Assembly: GCA_019637395.1 (NCBI GenBank)
Contig: JAHBVR010000024.1
Span: 1 to 64,000 of the forward strand
Length of the DNA stretch: 64,000 nt
Direction of reading: 5' to 3'
From: Vulcanimicrobiota bacterium
Lineage (GTDB): Bacteria; Vulcanimicrobiota; Xenobia; Xenobiales; JADMJV01
The notes beneath the pieces are model-generated. The model saw nothing but the letters and a program-made list of their open reading frames with translations, made no database searches and was not told the origin of the DNA. Each line of letters opens with the position of its first letter. Position 1 is the first letter of the stretch. Position numbers and translations under genes: made by a program. This document shows, piece after piece, positions 1 to 7,223 of this stretch.

Positions 1-463
1 GCATTCCCCCGACCTTTTGCTGACTCGCTGATTCTACAATTAAACTTGCGTTTCCTTTCGCCGTCCGGTGTGAAATATATTTCACACTTTGAGAAGCTGC
101 AAAGCCGCCGTTTCGTTAATCCCAGGATCTGGGGGAGTTGAGCCCGAGCCAACGGGATTTCTCTTGTCCGGATAACTCCGTGTCCATTTTGTTGGAGCAA
201 GGCGGGCTTTTGCACACCGCCCGCAAAGAAAGTCTCCGATTCTCGGGGCCTCTCCAGGCTCTCGCTTCCGGGCGTCAATCAGCCCATTCCGGAAGCTCTC
301 AAGCACCTCTTTCGATAGCAACTGAGAAGCATTGAGCCTGACTAATTTAGTCCCTAATGGAAACCCCCGGCTCGGCCGGGGGACCCTTAATGTTCGACTT
401 TTGCGGGAGTCCTGCAAAGGAAAAACTCCCTTCTGTGAACCGCTCAAAGTTCAAGAAGGGAGA
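1..463. other. Left-flank non-coding region
   Basis: No recognisable gene. Open frames here, including one of about 120 codons on the minus strand, lack family motifs and a ribosome binding site. A short palindrome (TGAAATATATTTCA) lies near 70-84. The right part probably belongs to the leader of the following IS200-type element. A decayed mobile-element fragment cannot be excluded. Confidence 0.4.
364..382. repeat. Hairpin at left end of IS200-like element
   Basis: CCCCCGGC, a 3-nt loop, then GCCGGGGG form an 8-bp perfect stem about 85 bases before the transposase frame. IS200/IS605 elements carry such subterminal hairpins, which TnpA recognises as single-stranded DNA. Position and composition match the CCTCCGGC/GCCGGAGG hairpin on the other side of the transposase (978-996). 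Confidence 0.5.
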
Positions 464-468
464 ATGTC

Positions 469-896
469 TTGTCGGACGTTGAAAGTCTAAAGCACACTAG
501 GTGGGAGTGCAAGTATCAAGTTGTGTTCATCCCGAAATACAGGCGGAAAGCCTTGTTCGGGGAGTTAAGGAAGGAACTCGGAGCAGTCTTCCGAGCACTT
601 GCCCAACAAAGGGAGAGTGTTGTGGTTGAAGGCCATCTTCTGCCCGATCATGTCCATATGCTATTGTCGATTCCGCCGAAGTACTTGGTCGCGCAGGTCG
701 TTGGTTTCATCAAAGGTAGAGTGCTATTCACATAGCCCAAACCTTCACAGGAAAACGGAGAAACTTCACTGGCGAGAACTACTGGGCGCGTGGATACTTT
801 GTGTCGACTGTTGGTCGGGATGAACAGACCATCCGTCAATACATACGTAACCAAGAGGCTGAAGACAAACGCCTGGACCAACTGCGACTGTGGTAA
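469..896 (+). pseudogene. tnpA: IS200/IS605-family transposase TnpA, frameshifted
   Basis: This would be the HUH single-strand transposase of an IS200-like element. The first frame (TTG start at 469) carries the N-terminal half ending near VGFIKG, with the metal-binding HUH motif as PDHVHML. After codon GGT at 715-717 the family sequence continues in another frame (SAIHIAQTF, then NYWARGYFVSTVG and a C-terminal DKRLDQLRLW) to a TAA at 894-896. One base appears to be missing near 715-720. The ends are otherwise intact, so the inactivation looks recent. No tnpB is visible. A programmed frameshift is possible but not usual for this family. Confidence 0.85.
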
Positions 897-899
897 GTG

Positions 900-996
900 C
901 CACCTTTAGGTGGCTCAAAGACGCCGCTCGTGAGCGGCTCCGATAATAAACCGCTTTGAGCGGTTCACATCAACAAGCCTCCGGCTTTGCCGGAGG
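900..996. repeat. Cluster of four hairpins at right end of IS200-like element
   Basis: Four compact inverted repeats follow the transposase stop: 900-913 (CCACCT/AGGTGG), 923-938 (GCCGCTC/GAGCGGC), 949-965 (AACCGCT/AGCGGTT) and 978-996 (CCTCCGGC/GCCGGAGG). The last mirrors the left-end hairpin at 364-382 and is the best candidate for the TnpA-bound right end. They could also block read-through into the neighbouring operon, whose last gene ends at 1033. Confidence 0.55.
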
Positions 997-1032
997 TGTT
1001 ATGACTTGAGTAACGTGGACAGGTGCCCATTT

Positions 1033-2145
1033 TCAGGCGCCGAGGGCTTCCAGGGGGTGGGTCTGGCCGATTTCCTGGTAGTTGGAGCGGGTGAGTTTCT
1101 CGCAGCCGTCGGCGGTGACCAGGACTGAATCTTCGACGCGGCAGCCGGTTTCGCCGGGGATGTAGACGCCGGGTTCGATGGTGATGACCATGCCGGGCTC
1201 GAGCACCACTTCCGAGGTACTGCGTACTCCGGGCAATTCGTGCACGGCCAGGCCGATGCCGTGTCCCAGGCCGTGGCTGAAATATTCGCCCAGGCCCACG
1301 TCGGTCAGGGATTGGCGGGCCACCGCGTCGATTTCTTTGCAGGTTTTGCCGGGCTTGACCGCGTCCACGGCTCGTTGCTGGGCGTCGCGCACGCTCTGGT
1401 AGAGAAAGCGGTTGCGCTCGTTTAATTGGCCCAGCCAGATGGTGCGGGTGATGTCGGAATTATAGCCGTCGCGGTAGGCGCCGAAATCGACCGTGATCAG
1501 CTCATGCTGTTGAATGACCCGGTCGGTCACGCCGGCGTGGGGGAAAGCCCCGTTGGGACCTGAAGCGACGATGCTGTCGAAGGCGGGCTTGCGGGCGCCT
1601 AATTTCTGCATTTGATATTCTAATTCCAGGCAGAAGTCGCGTTCTTTGATGCCGGCCTTGAGGCTTTCCAGGGCTTTTAAAAAGGCCCGGTCGGCCACCT
1701 GAGCGGCCTTGCGCATCAATTCCAATTCCGCCTCGTCTTTGCACTGGCGAATGTTCTCGACGCTGTCCTCGACCGATTGGACCGACCAGCCTTCCGGCAG
1801 GGCGCGCTGCAGGGCCTGGAAATCGGCTACCACCATGTGCTTGCCTTCGACTCCGAGCACTCCCGAATCTCCCTGGACCTGGGCGGCGGCGCATTCGATC
1901 AGGGACTTGAATTCTTCCAGGCGAAATTTGACCAGCTCCAGGTCCGGGCACTGGTCGGCGCACTGAGTCCAGTAGCGCCCGTCGGCCACGATCAGGTTGT
2001 ACTCGGGACCGAGCAATAAGTAGCCGGCTGAGCCGGAGAAACCGCTCAGGTAGCGGCGATTCTCGGAGGTGGCCACCAGCAGCGCATTGACCCCCTGGCT
2101 TTCCAGTTGTTGCAGCAGTTTCTGGCGGCGTTGCCTGGTCATCAC
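1033..2145 (-). CDS. M24 family metallopeptidase (Xaa-Pro aminopeptidase/dipeptidase)
   Basis: A cytoplasmic dinuclear-metal peptidase predicted to remove N-terminal residues before proline. The 370-aa protein has an N-terminal creatinase-like domain (about 1-130) and a pita-bread catalytic domain. Metal ligands are visible in DFGAYRDGYNSDITRT (two Asp), HGLGHGIG (His), TIEPGVYIPG (Glu) and the final VEDSVLV (Glu). The ATG overlaps the dapF stop as ATGA, so translation is probably coupled. It is the last gene of the minus-strand hfq/mutL operon and faces the IS200 hairpins. Whether the substrate is a dipeptide (PepQ) or a longer peptide (PepP) cannot be read from the sequence. Confidence 0.9.
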   Translation of the reverse strand: MMTRQRRQKLLQQLESQGVNALLVATSENRRYLSGFSGSAGYLLLGPEYNLIVADGRYWTQCADQCPDLELVKFRLEEFKSLIECAAAQVQGDSGVLGVEGKHMVVADFQALQRALPEGWSVQSVEDSVENIRQCKDEAELELMRKAAQVADRAFLKALESLKAGIKERDFCLELEYQMQKLGARKPAFDSIVASGPNGAFPHAGVTDRVIQQHELITVDFGAYRDGYNSDITRTIWLGQLNERNRFLYQSVRDAQQRAVDAVKPGKTCKEIDAVARQSLTDVGLGEYFSHGLGHGIGLAVHELPGVRSTSEVVLEPGMVITIEPGVYIPGETGCRVEDSVLVTADGCEKLTRSNYQEIGQTHPLEALGA

Positions 2146-2918
2146 GGTATTTCTCCTCTGAACACATTGCGGGCCGGGCCGGTCATGAGCACGCCGTCCT
2201 GGCAGTTCCAGTCGATTTCCAATTCGCCTCCGGGCAATCCGACCCGGCTGGCCCCCTGCACCCAGCCCACTCGAATGGCCACCACCAGGGCGGCGCAGGC
2301 GCCCGTGCCGCAGGCCTGAGTGGGTCCGGCACCGCGCTCCCAGACCAGCGCTTCCAGTTGGTTGGGGACTCCCGCTCGCCGGGCTACGAACTCCACGTTG
2401 ACGCCGCCCGGGAGGCTGTGGGTGAGTCGGGCGCCCCAGCGCTCGAAGTCGGCGCGCTCGGGCAGTTTCTCGGGACAGAGCACAACCAGATGAGGGTTAC
2501 CCATCGAGACGAAGTGGCCGGGCAGGCCGACTTCGGGTATGGGCAGGAGGTCGGCCGTGCCCTCGACTTTACCGGGCGGACCCATATCCACTTCTACTCG
2601 ATCGGCGCGCACCACCCGCAGGCGCCGCGTGCCGCTGTCGGTGGCCACTTCCTCCCAACGGTTGAGAGGCAGCAGGCCGCGCTGGTGGCGCCAGGCGCCC
2701 ACACAGCGCAAAGCGTTGCCGCAGGTGGCTGCGCGGGAACCGTCGCTGTTGAAAATGACCATGCGCGGCTCGTCGTTGAGATAGACGAGTCCATCGGCGC
2801 CGATGCCGGTGCGCCGATGGCACCATTGGACGGCCAGGGCTTCCGCTTGTGGCGGTGGGTCGCCGGCAACGAAGAGAAAGTCGTTGCCCAGGCCTTCCCA
2901 TTTGGTGAAGTTCAACAT
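2142..2918 (-). CDS. dapF: Diaminopimelate epimerase
   Basis: Converts LL- to meso-diaminopimelate for lysine and peptidoglycan synthesis, without a cofactor, using two cysteines. Both are visible: ATCGNALRCVG in the N-terminal half and ACGTGACAALV in the C-terminal half. The start MLNFTKWEGLGNDF is the canonical family N-terminus and the length (258 aa) is normal. It lies downstream of hfq on the same strand, separated by about 85 bases filled with hairpins (2919-3003), and overlaps the M24 peptidase by 4 nt. Its presence implies meso-DAP cell wall. Confidence 0.95.
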   Translation of the reverse strand: MLNFTKWEGLGNDFLFVAGDPPPQAEALAVQWCHRRTGIGADGLVYLNDEPRMVIFNSDGSRAATCGNALRCVGAWRHQRGLLPLNRWEEVATDSGTRRLRVVRADRVEVDMGPPGKVEGTADLLPIPEVGLPGHFVSMGNPHLVVLCPEKLPERADFERWGARLTHSLPGGVNVEFVARRAGVPNQLEALVWERGAGPTQACGTGACAALVVAIRVGWVQGASRVGLPGGELEIDWNCQDGVLMTGPARNVFRGEIP

Positions 2919-3016
2919 TGGAGCTACTGCGTAGCTCCGTCGAGTCGCGTGGAACTCGCTTCGCGAGGTCCCGACGACTCGCGGTGAATTTGCTCAGGCA
3001 AATTCACCGGACCAGC
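2919..3016 (-). repeat. Three-hairpin intergenic element between hfq and dapF
   Basis: Three stems are packed together. GGAGCTAC/GTAGCTCC has a 3-nt loop, directly upstream of dapF. A nested stem follows, outer CGAGTCG/CGACTCG and inner GGAACTCGC/GCGAGGTCC with one mismatch. The third is GGTGAATTTGC/GCAAATTCACC, a perfect 11-bp stem that contains the hfq stop codon. None ends in a T-tract, so these look like mRNA processing or stability elements or mobile palindromes rather than terminators. Confidence 0.6.
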
Positions 3017-3270
3017 GGACTCTTCTTCTCGGTGGAGTCCTTGAAGGCGTCGCGCAGGAAGGCGTCGCTGGTATCGCGGGTGGGGCTGACGGTGGTGATG
3101 GAATGCTTATAAACCATCTGCATGCGGCCGTCCTGATCTTCCAGGAAGATGGTGAAGTTGTCGTAGCCGCGGATGATTCCCTTGAGCTGCACGCCCTTGG
3201 CCAGGAAGACGGCCACAACCTGGCCCTCTTTCTTTAGTTGGGAGAGAAAAGCGTCTTGCAGGTTCAACAT
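3004..3270 (-). CDS. hfq: RNA chaperone Hfq
   Basis: A hexameric Sm-like RNA chaperone that helps small RNAs pair with mRNAs. The 88-aa product starts MLNLQDAFLSQLKKEG and contains the Sm1 region (VAVFLAKGVQLKGIIRGYDNFTIFLE) and Sm2 region (MVYKHSITTVSP); the usual Sm2 motif is Y/FKHAIST. I chose the ATG at 3270 rather than an upstream in-frame codon because it matches the family N-terminus and the upstream codons overlap miaA. The miaA-hfq neighbourhood is conserved in many bacteria. The C-terminal tail is short. Confidence 0.95.
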   Translation of the reverse strand: MLNLQDAFLSQLKKEGQVVAVFLAKGVQLKGIIRGYDNFTIFLEDQDGRMQMVYKHSITTVSPTRDTSDAFLRDAFKDSTEKKSPLVR

Positions 3271-3304
3271 GTGTCTGTCCAATCCATCAGGTCCCCCGCC
3301 AAGT

Positions 3305-4198
3305 TTATTTGTCTGTGGGGGTTTGTAGCTGTTCCCAAACGCGCTCGACCAGGGCCGGATCTTGTGCGTCAAACCACTCCACGCCCGCCTCGGAACGTCC
3401 CCAGGTGCGCTGTTTTTTGACCAGCCGCCAGGTCGATTCGCTCACCCGTTCAGCCAGCTCGGAGTCGTCTGTCGCCAGCTCCAGTCCCTCGACCACTTCC
3501 GGATATCCGATAAAGCGCATCGACAGCAGCCAACGTTGCAGACCTTTCTCACACAAGCGTTTGACTTCCTTTCGGAATCCATTCAAGAACATGGCTCGAG
3601 AGCGCTCGGAGATACGGGATTTGAGCCAATCGGGAGCCGCCTGTAACCCAATTTTACGCACCGGCTCGGGGCGCGGTTGGCGGCGATAGTGTTCGGAGAA
3701 GAGTTTGCCGCGGCGGCACACTTCCAGGGCGCGGATCACCCGGCGCCCATTGGCCAGGTCGACGATGTTCAAGGCCTGGGGGTCCCGGTTTCGCAGCTCT
3801 TGAATGAGCTGATCGAGAGGCTGCTGATCAGCCCATTGCCGGAATTCCGGGTCGGGGGCCACTTCGCTGAGCTGGAAGCCTTGCAAAAAGGCGCGCAGGT
3901 AAAGGTAGGTGCCCCCCACCAGAATCGGTTGCCGGCCCCGCGCCCGCACCTCCAGCAAAGCCGTTTCGGCGCGCTGTAAAAAGTCGGCCAGGGTGAATTC
4001 GGCGCCGGCTTCCACCAGATCAAGCAAATGGTGCGGGGCCTGCGCCTGTTCCTCGGCCCTCGGCTTGGCGGTGCCGATGTCCAGCCCGCGATAGACGGTG
4101 GTGGAGTCAAAGCAAAGCAGTTCTCCGCCGCTGCGCCGCGCCAGTTGCAGGGCCAAAGCGCTCTTGCCGCTGGCGGTGGGTCCGGCGATGACCCACAG
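3305..4198 (-). CDS. miaA: tRNA dimethylallyltransferase MiaA, apparent CTG start
   Basis: Adds a dimethylallyl group to A37 of tRNAs reading UNN codons. The P-loop GPTASGKSA, the DSTTVYRGLDIGTAKP region and GGTYLYLRAF are all present, and the length of 297 aa is normal. The P-loop lies upstream of the first ATG/GTG/TTG codon, a TTG at 4156. Between that TTG and the in-frame stop at 4237-4235 the only NTG codon is CTG at 4198-4196 (L-W-V-I-A-G-P-T). That codon sits 5 nt after the mutL stop, so translation is probably coupled to mutL. An unusual initiator or a sequencing error are the two explanations. Confidence 0.9.
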   Translation of the reverse strand: MWVIAGPTASGKSALALQLARRSGGELLCFDSTTVYRGLDIGTAKPRAEEQAQAPHHLLDLVEAGAEFTLADFLQRAETALLEVRARGRQPILVGGTYLYLRAFLQGFQLSEVAPDPEFRQWADQQPLDQLIQELRNRDPQALNIVDLANGRRVIRALEVCRRGKLFSEHYRRQPRPEPVRKIGLQAAPDWLKSRISERSRAMFLNGFRKEVKRLCEKGLQRWLLSMRFIGYPEVVEGLELATDDSELAERVSESTWRLVKKQRTWGRSEAGVEWFDAQDPALVERVWEQLQTPTDK

Positions 4199-4203
4199 GG
4201 CGC

Positions 4204-6003
4204 TTACCTGTGAAACAGGCGCTCCAGGGCGCGGTCATCCAGTTTGACGCGGGTGGGCCGGCCGTGGGGACAGTAATTGGAGTGCTCGACCGTGAGCATT
4301 TCGCGGATCAGGCTTTCCATTTCGTCCACCGAAAGCGGATCGCCGGCTTTGATGGCGGCTTTGCACGAGACCATGGCGCGCAGTTTCTCGCGCACGACTT
4401 CCTGAGGGTGGTTGCGCAGGCTGACCTGCTCCGAGGCCATCTGCTCGACCAGATCGCGCACGATGCCGGCCGCCCGGCCCGGCTTGACCCCCAGGGGCAG
4501 GCTGCGCATCTGAAAAGTATTGCCGCCGAAAGGCTCGATTTCAAAGCCGAAGGAGCGGATCTGCTCGAGAGAACCTTCCAGCAGGGCGGCCTGGGCCAGC
4601 GGAAATTCCATGATTTCCGGCACCAGCAGCCCCTGCTGGGGTCCGTCCAGCGGCTGCAAATGGCCCAGTTTTTCATACCAGATGCGCTCGTGGGCGGTGT
4701 GCTGGTCCACGATCCACAGCTCGCCGTCGACCTGGGCCACGATGAAAGTGCGGTAAAGCTGGCTGAGCACCTTGACACGCGCTCCTTCGGGAGCCGCTTC
4801 CAGAGGCTTGAAGAGTTCCAAGGTGGCCGCCAAAGGTGGGGGAGTGGGACGGTAGGGAGGCAGCGGGCGGGCCGTTGGTCGAGCGGGCGCGGAGTATACG
4901 GGGGCTTGCGGTTCGCGCGCCTGGATGGCGGCCGATGGTTCCGGCACAAAGGGCGCTTCGTCAATCAAGTCCCAGTGTTGGGGCTGCACGCTGTCGGCCG
5001 AATGTTCTTCCAGGCTGCGGGCGATACTGCGATAGATGGCCCGGAACGGCGAGCGGGCTTCGGCAAAGCGCACTTCCGCCTTGGTGGGATGCACATTGAC
5101 ATCGATCAGGCTGGGGTCGATGTCCAGACGCAACAGCGCCACCGGATAGCGGCCCTTGCTGACCAGCGGCGTGAAGCCTTCCAGCACGGCCTGAGACAGA
5201 CTGGCGCTTTTGATGATGCGCCCGTTCAGGCAAAACAACTGGTGGTTGCGGGTGGGCCGGGCGTGCTGCGGTTTGGCCACCCAACCGCGCACCTGCACTC
5301 CCTGCACCTCCCCTTCCACTTCCACCAGATCTTCCAGCGGAACTTTCCAAAGCTGAGCCATGCGCTGGGGCAGCGTCATTTTGGCGGTGACCAGAAAGAC
5401 TTCGCGCTGATTGGAGCGCACCTGGAAATGCACTTCCGGCTGGGTCAGAGCCATGCGGGTGAGCAGGTCGATCACCTGGCTGGTCTCGGCGGCCGCACTC
5501 TTGAGGAATTTCAGGCGGGCCGGCGTGTTGTAGAAGAGATCTTCCACGGTCACCCGCGTGCCCGCTTGTGGGGGGGCGGGGCCTTCTTCCGCGATCACGC
5601 CGCCCTCCACCCGGATACGCGTGCCTGAGCTGGCTCCTGGTTCGCAGGTGGCGATTTCCAGCCGCGAGACGGCCGCGATGCTGGGCAGCGCCTCGCCGCG
5701 GAAACCCAGGGTGGAAAGTGAGTCGAGATCTTCCCACTGGGTAATTTTGGAGGTGGCAAAGCGCTCCAGTCCCAGCTTGACGTCTTCCGCGCTCATGCCG
5801 CAGCCATCATCAATGACGCGCAGCAGATTGATGCCGCCGCCCACCAGTTCCACCGTGATCTGGCGGGCCCCGGCGTCCAGGCTGTTCTCCACCAACTCCT
5901 TAACGGCCGAGGCGGGCCGCTCGACCACTTCGCCGGCGGCGATGCGTTCGGCCACCAGCGGGTCCAGCCGCTGCACCCTGGCTCTAGATTGCCCCCCGCC
6001 CAT
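4204..6003 (-). CDS. mutL: DNA mismatch repair protein MutL
   Basis: A GHKL ATPase that links mismatch recognition to strand removal. Visible motifs: IAAGEVVERPASAVKELVEN (ATP/Mg site), DDGCGM, FATSKI and GFRGEALPSIAAVS. The C-terminal domain keeps the metal-dependent nicking motif as DQHTAHERIWYE (family DQHA-x2-E-x4-E, A replaced by T), plus ACKAAIKAG and CPHGRPTRV, so this is the endonuclease type found in bacteria without MutH. I chose the ATG at 6003 (599 aa). The frame stays open to an ATG at 6114, which would add 37 residues made partly from palindromic DNA. miaA follows immediately. Confidence 0.93.
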   Translation of the reverse strand: MGGGQSRARVQRLDPLVAERIAAGEVVERPASAVKELVENSLDAGARQITVELVGGGINLLRVIDDGCGMSAEDVKLGLERFATSKITQWEDLDSLSTLGFRGEALPSIAAVSRLEIATCEPGASSGTRIRVEGGVIAEEGPAPPQAGTRVTVEDLFYNTPARLKFLKSAAAETSQVIDLLTRMALTQPEVHFQVRSNQREVFLVTAKMTLPQRMAQLWKVPLEDLVEVEGEVQGVQVRGWVAKPQHARPTRNHQLFCLNGRIIKSASLSQAVLEGFTPLVSKGRYPVALLRLDIDPSLIDVNVHPTKAEVRFAEARSPFRAIYRSIARSLEEHSADSVQPQHWDLIDEAPFVPEPSAAIQAREPQAPVYSAPARPTARPLPPYRPTPPPLAATLELFKPLEAAPEGARVKVLSQLYRTFIVAQVDGELWIVDQHTAHERIWYEKLGHLQPLDGPQQGLLVPEIMEFPLAQAALLEGSLEQIRSFGFEIEPFGGNTFQMRSLPLGVKPGRAAGIVRDLVEQMASEQVSLRNHPQEVVREKLRAMVSCKAAIKAGDPLSVDEMESLIREMLTVEHSNYCPHGRPTRVKLDDRALERLFHR

Positions 6004-6006
6004 GCG

Positions 6007-6103
6007 GTCGCTCGCAGCAAGCTGCTTCGACTCCCGCGTGCTGTCAGTGGGGCAATTGGGAGCACAACCAGGTGAGCGGCTATCCCGCTTCGCGGGACTA
6101 GCC
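6007..6103 (-). repeat. Two palindromes at the deacetylase/mutL junction
   Basis: 6078-6103 is GGCTATCCCGC/GCGGGACTAGCC around TTC, and contains the deacetylase stop codon. 6007-6031 is GTCG..GCAGC/GCTGC..CGAC, just before the likely mutL start. Both resemble the palindromes between hfq and dapF in size and in their CTTCG-type centres. The DNA between them is open in the mutL frame. Confidence 0.5.
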
Positions 6104-6889
6104 ATTCGATTCATCCAGGCGCACGAATAGATAGTTCTTCTCTTTGAGTCGGCGGATCAACTGGCGAGTGGCTTCGATGGTTTGACTGCGGCTGGCCAAC
6201 CCGTCGTGAAGCAGGATGATCACTCCCTTGTCCATGGCCTCCAATGTGCGAGAGACGATGACCTCCACTCCGGGATCCTGAAAGTCGCGCGGGTTGACTG
6301 TCCACAGAGCGGCGCGCAAACCGAGTTGGTCGGCCGCCGATTGGGTCCAGGGCGAGCGAAAGCCGAAGGGAGGACGCCAGAAAGTGGGTTTCTGGCCGGT
6401 CAATTCCTGAATCTGTTGCTGCACCCGCTCCAGCTCGCGGCGCGTGCGTCCCGGGGTGCAGATCATCAAGTTGGGATGCGAGTATGTGTGATTGCCCAGT
6501 TGATGGCCGTCGGCGACAATACGCCGAACGACCTCGGGGTATTTTTCGACCTGCCGGCCGATCACGAAAAAGGTGGCCTTTACGCCCTCTTCTTGCAATA
6601 GATCCAGAAGGGCGGGGGTGTCCTCGGAAGGCCCATCATCGAAAGTCAGCGCCACGCCGGCCGGCAACCGGCTCAAAGCCGCGCCATAGACCTGGCGGTA
6701 AGGATTGACGCAGGGCTCCAAAAGCGCGCCCACCAGGGCGCAGCCGAGCCAGGCATAGATGGTCCGGGCAGGATCGGGGAAAAACAGGCTCTGGCACAAC
6801 ACCGCCGTACCGGCCAGATAGGCCCAGTGGTAGTTCTCGTAGGTCCAGTCGCGAATCTTGAGGAGTTGCCCGGTGAGCGGATCATTCAT
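6098..6889 (-). CDS. Polysaccharide deacetylase (NodB/CE4 domain), membrane-anchored
   Basis: A CE4 carbohydrate esterase, predicted to remove N-acetyl groups from peptidoglycan or another polysaccharide. The N-terminus (about residues 15-65) has two hydrophobic stretches (YLAGTAVLCQSLFF and IYAWLGCALVGALLEP), probably anchoring it to the membrane. The NodB motifs follow in order: TFDDGPSEDT (catalytic Asp and metal Asp), NHTYSHP (metal His residues), RPPFGFRSPW and IILLHDG. At 263 aa it is complete. Its start overlaps the end of the DUF423 gene by 8 nt, so it belongs to the same operon. The substrate is not evident. Confidence 0.9.
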   Translation of the reverse strand: MNDPLTGQLLKIRDWTYENYHWAYLAGTAVLCQSLFFPDPARTIYAWLGCALVGALLEPCVNPYRQVYGAALSRLPAGVALTFDDGPSEDTPALLDLLQEEGVKATFFVIGRQVEKYPEVVRRIVADGHQLGNHTYSHPNLMICTPGRTRRELERVQQQIQELTGQKPTFWRPPFGFRSPWTQSAADQLGLRAALWTVNPRDFQDPGVEVIVSRTLEAMDKGVIILLHDGLASRSQTIEATRQLIRRLKEKNYLFVRLDESNG

Positions 6890-7223
6890 GCTTGAGCGCC
6901 TCGCGTCCCAGCAAGAGCCAGCCGGCGATCATGGCCAGTCCTCCCAGCGGCGTGATGGCTCCCAGCCAGCGCAGGCCGGTCAGGCAGAGCAGATAGAGGC
7001 TTCCCGAGAAAAGCAGCCAACCCAGGGCCAGGAACCACACCGGCCTGTGCGAGCCCTTTTGCAGGCAGCCCAGTTGGATACCGAAGGCCGCGTACATCTG
7101 ATAGCGCACGGCCGTCTCCCAGGTGTTGAGAAGCTCGGGGCTGAGGCTGCCCTTGAGAGCGTGGGCGCCAAAAGCTCCCAGGGCGATGCCCAGGGCCGCC
7201 AGCAAAAAACCAAAAGCCCTCAT
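6882..7223 (-). CDS. DUF423 family small membrane protein
   Basis: A 113-aa protein with four hydrophobic helices and the family signature near the N-terminus (LGAFGAHALKGSLSPELLNTWETA). Members are widespread inner-membrane proteins of unknown function. The ATG overlaps the upstream stop as TGATG, and the 3' end overlaps the deacetylase start by 8 nt, so all three genes are probably translated from one mRNA. No catalytic residues can be pointed out. Confidence 0.88.
   Translation of the reverse strand: MRAFGFLLAALGIALGAFGAHALKGSLSPELLNTWETAVRYQMYAAFGIQLGCLQKGSHRPVWFLALGWLLFSGSLYLLCLTGLRWLGAITPLGGLAMIAGWLLLGREALKHE

Noticed and set aside
82-447. 121-codon minus-strand frame near the IS200-like element, suspected TnpB remnant
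   Set aside because: No RuvC or zinc-ribbon motif can be seen, there is no ribosome binding site, and it covers the hairpin at 364-382.
4210-5628. 472-codon open frame antisense to mutL
   Set aside because: Antisense shadow of MutL with no family features; MutL motifs are continuous on the minus strand.
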